Assembly: GCF_014489075.1 (NCBI RefSeq)
Contig: NZ_JACTGR010000001.1
Span: 1,178,001 to 1,242,000 of the forward strand
Origin: Sphingomonas sp. JC676
Lineage (GTDB): Bacteria; Pseudomonadota; Alphaproteobacteria; Sphingomonadales; Sphingomonadaceae
Length of the DNA: 64,000 nt
Direction: 5' to 3'
Shown here: positions 8,672 to 15,625 of the stretch, piece after piece
Layout: every line of letters begins with the position of its first letter
How positions within the stretch are numbered: the stretch's first letter is position 1
The notes under the pieces: generated by a model
Seen by the model: the letters and a program-made list of their open reading frames with translations, nothing else
The model's database searches: none
What the model was told of the DNA's origin: nothing
Made by a program: the position numbers and the translations under genes

Positions 8672-10257
8672 TGCGCGGCGCTTTCCTTCTTGCAGCCGCC
8701 CTGTCGTTCGCCGCTCCGGCCGCGGCGCAGCAGACCTATAGCAACCCGATCCTGTACGCCGATTATTCGGACCCCGACATCATCCGCGTCGGCAAGGACT
8801 ATTACCTCGTGTCGTCAAGCTTCCACTTCTCGCCGGGCATTCCGGTGCTCCACTCGCGCGACCTGGTGCATTGGAGCATCGTCGGCCATGTCCTGCCAAG
8901 GCTGCCCTTCGCCCCCGAATATGACATGCCGGGGCCGCACACGCTGGACGACACCATCTCCAAGCCGATCGGCGGCACCAAATATGCCAGCGGCGTCTGG
9001 GCGCCGAGCATCCGCTTCCATGACGGGCTGTTCTACGTCTATTTCCCGACGCCCGACGAAGGCATCTTCGTCGCCACCGCCGAGCGCCCGGAGGGCCCGT
9101 GGAGCGCGCCGGTCCAGCTGATCGGCGGTCCCGGGCTCGAGGATCCCTGCCCTTTCTGGGACGAGGACGGCACCGCCTGGCTCGTCCACTCGAAGCTCGG
9201 CGCCGGCCCGCTGATCCTCCATCGCATGTCGGCGGACGGCATGAAGGTCCTCGACGAGGGCAAGCTGATCGCCGAGGACAAGATCAACCTGCCGGTGCTG
9301 GAAGGGCCGAAGCTCTACAAGCGCAACGGTTGGTACTACATCTTCGCCCCGATCGGCGGCGTCGAGCGCGGCAGCCAGGCGGTGGGCCGTGCGCGGAAAA
9401 TCACCGGGCCCTATGAATGGCGTACCGTGCTTGAGCCCGGCACCACGCCGATCCAGGGGCCGCACCAGGGCGGCTGGGTCGAAACCCCGTCGGGTCAGGG
9501 TTGGTTCGCGCATTTCAACTCGACCGGCGCGTTCGGCCGCATCGTCCATCTCCAGCCGGTGAAATGGGTGGACGATTGGCCGATCATGGGTCGCCAGATG
9601 CCGGACCGCTTCGCGGGGCAGCCGGTGCTCACCTATCCCGTTCCCGATACGGGCAGCCCGCCGACGACCGAACGGCTGCAGGATTCGGACGAGTTCGCCG
9701 ACGCGCAGCTTGGCCTGCAATGGTCGTGGAACCATAATCCGGACGACAGCGCCTGGAGCCTGACCGCGCGCGCCGGATGGATGCGGCTCAACGCCCTGCC
9801 CGCCGAGCACCTCGTCAATGCGCGCAACACGCTGACCCAGATCCTGCAGGGGCCGTATGCGCGCTTCACCACGCGGATCGACGCAAGCCGTATGGCCGAT
9901 GGCCAGCGCGCAGGGCTCACCCTGTTCGGCGTGCGCCCGAGCTGGATCGGGCTGGTACGGGTTAAGGGCAAGACCCGCGTCACCTTCGCATCTGAGGGAG
10001 TCGAGACCCCCGGCCCCGAGCTGGCCGGCGCCATGGTCGACCTGCGCGCCGATGTCGGCGAGGACCAAACCGTGCGCTACGCCTATAGCCTCGACGACGG
10101 CCGCAGCTTCAAGCCGCTCGGCGAGCCGACCTGGCTGGCGCGCTTCTCGTGGTGGAAGGGTTCGCGCCCCGGCCTCTTCTCCTTCAATCGCGGCGGACAA
10201 GGCGGATCGATCGATGTCGACTGGTTCCATGTCGACCGTTCGGGAAGCAGCAACTGA
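8668..10257 (+). CDS. GH43 family beta-xylosidase / alpha-L-arabinofuranosidase, exported
   Basis: 529 residues. A Sec signal peptide (MRGAFLLAAALSFAAPAAAQQ) is followed by a five-bladed GH43 propeller. Catalytic acids are visible: Asp in YSDPDIIR (about residue 33), Asp in LEDPCPFWDEDG (about 157) and Glu in LEGPKLY (about 211). From about residue 335 a concanavalin-like C-terminal domain (GH43_C2 type) begins, containing GLQWSWNHNPDD. It probably removes arabinose or xylose from pectin side chains. The start is ATG 8668 or 8671, overlapping rhaT. Its TGA overlaps the next ATG, so rhaT, GH43 and the following glycosidase form one tight operon. Confidence 0.9.
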   Translation: MMRGAFLLAAALSFAAPAAAQQTYSNPILYADYSDPDIIRVGKDYYLVSSSFHFSPGIPVLHSRDLVHWSIVGHVLPRLPFAPEYDMPGPHTLDDTISKPIGGTKYASGVWAPSIRFHDGLFYVYFPTPDEGIFVATAERPEGPWSAPVQLIGGPGLEDPCPFWDEDGTAWLVHSKLGAGPLILHRMSADGMKVLDEGKLIAEDKINLPVLEGPKLYKRNGWYYIFAPIGGVERGSQAVGRARKITGPYEWRTVLEPGTTPIQGPHQGGWVETPSGQGWFAHFNSTGAFGRIVHLQPVKWVDDWPIMGRQMPDRFAGQPVLTYPVPDTGSPPTTERLQDSDEFADAQLGLQWSWNHNPDDSAWSLTARAGWMRLNALPAEHLVNARNTLTQILQGPYARFTTRIDASRMADGQRAGLTLFGVRPSWIGLVRVKGKTRVTFASEGVETPGPELAGAMVDLRADVGEDQTVRYAYSLDDGRSFKPLGEPTWLARFSWWKGSRPGLFSFNRGGQGGSIDVDWFHVDRSGSSN

Positions 10258-11831
10258 TGGATCGCCGTACGTTTCTCGTGAGCACCGCCGCGACGCTCGC
10301 CACCCTGCCCTACGCCCAACGCGCGATGGCCGAGGATGCCATCGGCAACGCGCCCGTCTTCGTCACCGGCAACGCACGGTGGCAGGCAGCCTATGACAAG
10401 GCATTGGCGGTGCTCGCCGCCAACGTCCAGGTCATGCCCTATGTCAGCAAGCCGGTGCTGATCGAGGGATCGGTCTACAAGGGTATCTGGCAGGAATGCG
10501 GTCCGCACGAGTCACTCGTCTACCGCAAGTTCCGCCCGGACGTGGCGCGCAACAGCCACCTGACCTTTTTCGAGCTGCAGCGCGCTGATGGGCAGCTGCC
10601 GGCCAACAACAAGGTGGCCGAGACCAGCTTCGGCCAGATTCAGATGGTGGTGCCGATCGCCGCCACCGCCTGGGAGCTTGCCCGCGCGACCGGCGACTCC
10701 GAACTGCTCGAGGCCGCGTACCGCGCCTGCTCGGCCTGGGACGGCTGGCTGATGCGCTATCGCAATACACGTGGCACCGGGCTGATCGAGGGTTTCTGCA
10801 CCTACGACACGGGCCACGACAATTCGCCGCGCTGGGCGGGCATGCCGAACCAGTGCCCCAACAAGGATGCGCGCACGCATCACCCGATCGCGTCGCTGCC
10901 GCGGCTCTGCCCCGATCTTTCGGCGACCACCTACGGCGCCCGTCGCGCGCTGGCAGAGATGGCGCGGGCGTTGGGCAAGCGCGCCGAGGCGGATCGCTGG
11001 AGCGAAAGCGCGGACAGGATTCGCGCGCTCATCCTGTCGAAACTCTATGTTCCCGAAGACGGTGCTTTCTACGATCTCGACGCGCAGGATCAATTCGTCC
11101 GCATCCGCTGCGACATCATCTCGCGCGTCTGCGGAGAGCATGTCGTCGACCAGTCGACCTTCGACCATGTCTGGCGGCGCCAGCTCCATAATCCGAAGGC
11201 GTTCTGGGCGCCCTTCCCGCTTCCCTCGGTCGCACTCGACGATCCGCTGTTCGTCGCTGAAATTCCCGCAAACAGCTGGGGCGGCGCAACCCAGGGGCTG
11301 ACGGCACTACGCGCGGGGCGCTGGTTCGATCATTATGGCCGGTCGGCGGAATTCTCGATCCTGATGAACCAGTGGTGCGAGGGCATTCAGCGCGACATGA
11401 CCTTCCGCCCGGAAATGAACCCGCGCACCGGCGTGTTCACGCATGGCGAGGATCATCCCGACTATTCGCCGACCGCGCTGGTGATGGTGGACTATACCTG
11501 GCGGCTGATGGGCATATGCGAGGAAGCGGAGGCGCTCCACTGGAACGCGCGGCCGCGCCATTCCGCTGCTGCGGGTGCCCGGTTCGAAACGCGCACCGAT
11601 GACGGCGTCAGCGCGGCGATGATCTATTCCGGCACCGGCGTCGACCTCCAACTCGCAGGCAAGCCGCTTGGACGGATCGAGGGCGGCGCGGCCCGGCTGG
11701 TCACCGACAAGGCGGGCAAGCCGGCCTATCTGGTAGGCATCGAGCCGGCGGGTCAGCGGGTCACGCTGACCCTCCCCGACCGCAAGCCGCGCAAGCTGAC
11801 CCTTTCGGCCAACCAGCGCGTCCTGGTCTGA
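10257..11831 (+). CDS. (alpha/alpha)6-barrel glycoside hydrolase, GH63/GH37-like, Tat-exported
   Basis: 524 residues. The Tat signal MDRRTFLVSTAATLATLPYA is followed by a helical toroid of the MGH1/trehalase-like type. Landmarks are GIWQECGPHESLVY, TGLIEGFCTYDTGHDNSPRW (probable active-site loop with Asp residues), EIPANSWGGATQGLTALRAGRWF and THGEDHPDYSPTALVMVDYTW. A small beta-rich domain ends the protein. I cannot assign a CAZy family or substrate. Its place with rhaT and GH43 suggests it frees rhamnose or another terminal sugar from RG-I side chains. Translation is coupled to GH43 by a TGATG overlap. Confidence 0.75.
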   Translation: MDRRTFLVSTAATLATLPYAQRAMAEDAIGNAPVFVTGNARWQAAYDKALAVLAANVQVMPYVSKPVLIEGSVYKGIWQECGPHESLVYRKFRPDVARNSHLTFFELQRADGQLPANNKVAETSFGQIQMVVPIAATAWELARATGDSELLEAAYRACSAWDGWLMRYRNTRGTGLIEGFCTYDTGHDNSPRWAGMPNQCPNKDARTHHPIASLPRLCPDLSATTYGARRALAEMARALGKRAEADRWSESADRIRALILSKLYVPEDGAFYDLDAQDQFVRIRCDIISRVCGEHVVDQSTFDHVWRRQLHNPKAFWAPFPLPSVALDDPLFVAEIPANSWGGATQGLTALRAGRWFDHYGRSAEFSILMNQWCEGIQRDMTFRPEMNPRTGVFTHGEDHPDYSPTALVMVDYTWRLMGICEEAEALHWNARPRHSAAAGARFETRTDDGVSAAMIYSGTGVDLQLAGKPLGRIEGGAARLVTDKAGKPAYLVGIEPAGQRVTLTLPDRKPRKLTLSANQRVLV

Positions 11832-12944
11832 TCAGCGAAGCAACACGTTTGCGGTCACCGAAAGCCCGGCACGCAGGCGCTGGGCGAGCGGCTGGCCCGG
11901 ATCGATGCGGATGCGCACGCCCATGCGCTGAACGATCTTGGTGAAGTTGCCCGATCCCGGCTCGAACGGCAGGAGCGCGAATTCGGCGCCCGATGCCGGC
12001 GCGAAGCTCTCGACATGGCCCTTGAGCGTCTCGCCGCCCAGCGCGTCGACATACACCGTCGCCGCCTGGCCGGGAAGCATTCTGCGCGTCTGCGTCTCCT
12101 TGAAATTGGCGACGACATAGAGGCCGGTCGCGGGCACCAGGGTCAGCAGCCGCGAGCCCGGTTGGACATAGTCGCCCATCTGCACCTGGCGATTGCCGAC
12201 GATTCCGTCGATCGGCGCAAGGACCACGGCGTGGTCGCGATCCTGCCGCGCAAGGTCGAGCGAGGCGCGGGCGCGCGCTTCGGCGGCCTGCGCCTTGGCA
12301 AGCTGCGCCTCGAGCACCGGGCGGCGGGCCAGCGTCACTTCGACCTGGCGGGTCGCGGTATCGCGATCGGCGCGCGAGCGATCGAGCGCGGAGGCGGCAC
12401 CCACCGCGGTCGCGCGCATCCGCTCGACATCGCGGCGCGTGGCGAAGCCTTGCGCGGAGAGCGCCTCGTAGCGCGCACGATCGGCGTCGGCGCGCACATA
12501 TTCGGCATCGGCCGAGCCGATATTGGTCTGCACTGCACGCACACCCGCGATCGCTAGCTGCCGGTCGGCGCCCAGTGCGGCGAGCGCAGCGCGCGCATCC
12601 GCGACGCCGGCGACAGCATCGGCCAGATCGGCCTCGGCGGCGGCAACGCGCGCGTTGAAATCGCGCATATCGATCCGCACCAGCGGCTGGCCCGCGTGCA
12701 CGAGCTGATTGTCCTGCACCAGCACATCGGTCACCAGCCCGCCAACCTTGGGCGCGACCGTACTGCTGTCGGCCTTCACATAGGCGTTGTCGGTCGACTC
12801 GCTGGAGCGCGGCGACAGCAGCCAGGCAACACCGGCAAGCGCGATCAGCACCGCGACGATGCCCGCGATCAGCGGGTTGCGCGAGATGCGGAGGCGCCGC
12901 TTCGGAGTGGTCGTCTCGGCGTGGATCATGGCGGGAGCGTTCAT
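11832..12944 (-). CDS. HlyD/EmrA-family membrane fusion protein of a multidrug efflux pump
   Basis: 370 residues. A single N-terminal membrane helix (NPLIAGIVAVLIALAGVAWLL) precedes the biotinyl-lipoyl half motif STDNAYVKADSSTVAPKVGG, an alpha-helical hairpin rich in Ala/Arg (about 85-200), the second lipoyl half (VLAPIDGIVGNRQVQMGDYVQPG) and a beta-barrel domain. It links an inner-membrane MFS pump to an outer-membrane channel. ATG 12944 overlaps the thioesterase stop (ATGA). The pump it should serve, an EmrB type, is encoded divergently at 14033. No TolC-like partner is in the window. Confidence 0.9.
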   Translation of the reverse strand: MNAPAMIHAETTTPKRRLRISRNPLIAGIVAVLIALAGVAWLLSPRSSESTDNAYVKADSSTVAPKVGGLVTDVLVQDNQLVHAGQPLVRIDMRDFNARVAAAEADLADAVAGVADARAALAALGADRQLAIAGVRAVQTNIGSADAEYVRADADRARYEALSAQGFATRRDVERMRATAVGAASALDRSRADRDTATRQVEVTLARRPVLEAQLAKAQAAEARARASLDLARQDRDHAVVLAPIDGIVGNRQVQMGDYVQPGSRLLTLVPATGLYVVANFKETQTRRMLPGQAATVYVDALGGETLKGHVESFAPASGAEFALLPFEPGSGNFTKIVQRMGVRIRIDPGQPLAQRLRAGLSVTANVLLR

Positions 12945-13381
12945 TGGGAGATCACCAGCAGGGTTGAAGTCGCGGACGCGATCAGGCGCCCTTTGGAATC
13001 GGTGAGCTTGGCCTCGGCAAAGGCGACGCGGCGGCCGAAGGACAGGACGGTGCCAACCGCGCGGACCTTGCCCGTCGCGGGCGTCATCGCGCGGTGATAG
13101 GCGATCTTGAGCTCGAGCGTGGTATAGGTCTGCCCCGCCGCCAGCCGCGAATGGGTGGCGATACCGCAGGCGGAATCGAGCAGGGTCGCGGTGTAGCCGC
13201 CATGGATCGTATCCATTGGATTGAGGCTGCGCGCATCGGGATCGCCTTCGAACACGGCGCGCCCCTCCTCGACCTCGACCAACGAGATGCCGAGCGTGCG
13301 CCCGATCGGCGGCTGCGCGTCGGTCGCCACCATGTGGCGGACCTGCTCGATCCCGCTGAGCGGTGCTTCGCGGTCGCTCAT
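12941..13381 (-). CDS. PaaI/hotdog-fold thioesterase
   Basis: 146 residues with a single hotdog domain. The motif MDTIHGGYTATLLDSACGIAT is the helix with the catalytic Asp/His-Gly region of PaaI-type acyl-CoA thioesterases, and LELKIAYHRAMTPATGKV forms the beta sheet. Substrate is unknown. The gene sits between the TetR regulator and the EmrA-like gene with 3-4-bp overlaps at both ends, so it belongs to the efflux operon. The physiological reason is not evident; detoxification of an aromatic or fatty acyl thioester is one possibility. Confidence 0.85.
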   Translation of the reverse strand: MSDREAPLSGIEQVRHMVATDAQPPIGRTLGISLVEVEEGRAVFEGDPDARSLNPMDTIHGGYTATLLDSACGIATHSRLAAGQTYTTLELKIAYHRAMTPATGKVRAVGTVLSFGRRVAFAEAKLTDSKGRLIASATSTLLVISQ

Positions 13382-13971
13382 GCCATGTCTCCCAAGCCGA
13401 AGCGCGCCACGATGGACGCATGCGCGCTCGCCAGGATCGCGTCCGACTGATCGATATCGGCGACCGCACGGGCGAGCGCGACAGCGCCAACCAATTCCGC
13501 GATCAGCGAAGCGGCACTGCGCTCGGGATCGGCATGGCCGATCAGCCGCAGCTTCTCCGCGACGCGACCATTGAGCCCGGCCAGGCCTTGACCGAACCGG
13601 GCGCGCGCACCGGCATCGCCGCGCGCGAGGTCGCCCGAGAGCGACGGCAGCGCGCAACCGCGGTCGCGCGCATCGCGATGCAGCGTCGACAAATAGAAAT
13701 CGACATAGGAGCGCAGCGCCGTGCGAGGGTTCGCATCCGATGCCCGCTGCTCGAACCGCGCCTGCGCATCGTCGAACATCGTGTCGAGCGCGGCGGCGAC
13801 TAGCGCATCCTTCGATTTGAAATGGGCATAGAATCCGCCATGCGTAAGGCCCGCGCGCGCCATGATCGCCGCCACCCCGATCCCGTCGGGACCCTTGGCG
13901 CGGATCTCGCGCGCGGCTTCCTTCAGAACCCGCGCCCGCGTCTGCTCCTTGTGGTCCTCGCCATAGCGCAT
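13378..13971 (-). CDS. TetR-family transcriptional regulator of the efflux module
   Basis: 197 residues. I chose ATG 13971 (MRYGEDHKEQTR), which places the helix-turn-helix at the usual distance; the frame is open further upstream but runs into the divergent promoter and gene. The DNA-binding segment is RARVLKEAAREIRAKGPDGI ... VAAIMARAGLTHGGFYAHFKSK, typical TetR, close to the AcrR/YxaF-like group. The C-terminal domain has two Cys and binds an unknown ligand. It probably represses both its own operon and the divergent MFS pump through the dyad at 13988-14011. Confidence 0.9.
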   Translation of the reverse strand: MRYGEDHKEQTRARVLKEAAREIRAKGPDGIGVAAIMARAGLTHGGFYAHFKSKDALVAAALDTMFDDAQARFEQRASDANPRTALRSYVDFYLSTLHRDARDRGCALPSLSGDLARGDAGARARFGQGLAGLNGRVAEKLRLIGHADPERSAASLIAELVGAVALARAVADIDQSDAILASAHASIVARFGLGDMA

Positions 13972-13987
13972 GGGCTTGTAGACTCCG

Positions 13988-14011
13988 TTTATATGACACA
14001 CATAATATAAA
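13988..14011. promoter_or_regulatory. divergent promoter dyad, probable TetR operator
   Basis: TTTATAT (13988-13994) and its complement ATATAAA (14005-14011) flank TGACACACATA-like sequence. A wider pair, GACTCC (13981) and GGAGTC (14020), encloses it. The 61-bp gap between the TetR gene and the MFS pump is otherwise too short for independent regulation. Confidence 0.55.
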
Positions 14012-14032
14012 GAACGATGGAGTCGAATTTCA

Positions 14033-15619
14033 ATGGTTGAATCCGCGGCTCCTGCGCCGATCGATCCGATGGCACTGCCCGACCGGACGAAGTTCCTGAT
14101 CTTCGGGATCATGGCGTTCGGCCAGTTCATGGCGCTGATCGACATCCAGATCGTCGCCGCATCGCTCAACGAAGTGCAGGCGGGACTCTCGGCCGGACCC
14201 GACGAGATCTCCTGGGTGCAGACCGCCTATCTGATGGCGGAGCTGGTGATGATCCCGTTCGCGGCCTTCCTGGCGCAGGCGCTGTCGACCCGCTGGCTGT
14301 TCGCGCTGTCCGCAGGCCTTTTCACGCTATCGAGCGCGCTGTGCGGCCTCGCCTGGAGCATCGAATCGATGATCCTTTTCCGCGCGATCCAGGGCTTTGT
14401 CGGCGGCGCGATGGTGCCCACCGTGTTCGCGACCGGCTACGCGATGTTCTCGGGCAAACAGCGCGCGATGATCCCCGCGATCCTGGGCATGGTCTCGGTA
14501 CTGGCACCCACTCTGGGGCCAACCGTCGGTGGCTGGATCACCGATGCCTGGACCTGGCGCTGGGTCTTCTACGTCAACGTTGTGCCGGGCACCGCCGTGA
14601 CTTTGCTCGCAATCTTCGTCATCCGCGTCGACCGGCCCAATCTGGCGATGCTCAAGCGGATCGACTGGGTCCATCTGGGATCGATGGCGGTGTTCCTGGG
14701 CGGGCTCGAATATGTGCTGGAGGAAGGCCCGAAGAACGACTGGTTCAGCGACAGCGGCATCGCGATCGGCGCCTGGTTGTCCATGGTCGCGTTCCTGCTG
14801 TTCCTCGAGCGCTCGTTCCGGTCGTCCTCGCCGATCGTCCGCCTCTCGCCCTTCGCCAAGCCGACCTTTGCCTTTGCCTGCATCTTCAACCTGGTGATCG
14901 GCTTCGGCCTCTATGCCGGAACCTATCTCGTCCCGCTCTTCCTCGGCCGGGTGCGTGGCTATAATGCCAGCGAGATCGGCACGACCGTTTTCATTGGCGG
15001 CATTTCGCAGCTGATCAGTGTGCCGATCGCCGCCGCCCTCTCGCAACGCATCGACCAGCGCATCGTCATCACCGTCGGCCTGGCGCTGTTCGCGTTCGGC
15101 CTCTGGCTTTTCTCGGCGATGACGCCCGAATGGGGCTTCCAGGCCTTGCTCTGGCCGCAGCTGGTACGCAGCTTCGCGATCATGCTGTGCATCGTGCCGA
15201 GCGTCGGGCTCGCGCTGGGCATCTTTGCCGGACCCGAGCTGCGTTACGCTTCGGGCCTGTTCAACCTGATGCGAAACCTGGGCGGTGCGATCGGCATCGC
15301 CGTCACCACCACCTGGCTGCAGGACATGAGCCGCCTGCATACGCTCCGCCTCGCCGAGGCGCTGGGCAACGCGCCACGCGCCGCGGCCGACACGATGGCC
15401 GGCCTCGTCCATCACGTCGGAGAGATGACGCCCGATCCGGCCCGCGCGCTGCTGACTGCGCAGGCGATGATGGGGCGGGTCGTGGGGCGCGAGGCGCTCA
15501 CGCTCGCCTTTGACGACGTGTTCCGGCTGATGGCCTGGCTGTTCGTCGCCGCGCTGGTGCTGGTACCTTTGTGCCGCCCGCCGAAACAGGCGCCTTCAGC
15601 GCCGATCGAGGCGCACTAG
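14033..15619 (+). CDS. DHA2-family multidrug MFS pump, EmrB-like
   Basis: 528 residues, about 14 transmembrane helices. MFS motifs are visible: FLIFGIMAFGQFMALIDIQI in helix 1, ISWVQTAYLMAELVMIPF in helix 2, FRAIQGFVGGAMVPTVFA in helix 4, and LGPTVGGWITDAWTWRWVFY (motif C and the following loop) in helices 5-6. It is a proton antiporter exporting toxic compounds and should work with the EmrA-like adaptor encoded divergently at 11832-12944. Having adaptor and pump on opposite strands with the TetR gene between is less common than an emrAB operon. Confidence 0.92.
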   Translation: MVESAAPAPIDPMALPDRTKFLIFGIMAFGQFMALIDIQIVAASLNEVQAGLSAGPDEISWVQTAYLMAELVMIPFAAFLAQALSTRWLFALSAGLFTLSSALCGLAWSIESMILFRAIQGFVGGAMVPTVFATGYAMFSGKQRAMIPAILGMVSVLAPTLGPTVGGWITDAWTWRWVFYVNVVPGTAVTLLAIFVIRVDRPNLAMLKRIDWVHLGSMAVFLGGLEYVLEEGPKNDWFSDSGIAIGAWLSMVAFLLFLERSFRSSSPIVRLSPFAKPTFAFACIFNLVIGFGLYAGTYLVPLFLGRVRGYNASEIGTTVFIGGISQLISVPIAAALSQRIDQRIVITVGLALFAFGLWLFSAMTPEWGFQALLWPQLVRSFAIMLCIVPSVGLALGIFAGPELRYASGLFNLMRNLGGAIGIAVTTTWLQDMSRLHTLRLAEALGNAPRAAADTMAGLVHHVGEMTPDPARALLTAQAMMGRVVGREALTLAFDDVFRLMAWLFVAALVLVPLCRPPKQAPSAPIEAH

Positions 15620-15625
15620 GAGCGC

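Noticed and set aside
11832-13490. 552-residue version of the EmrA-like protein
   Set aside because: The extra N-terminus covers the thioesterase and TetR genes in another frame; ATG 12944 gives a normal EmrA.
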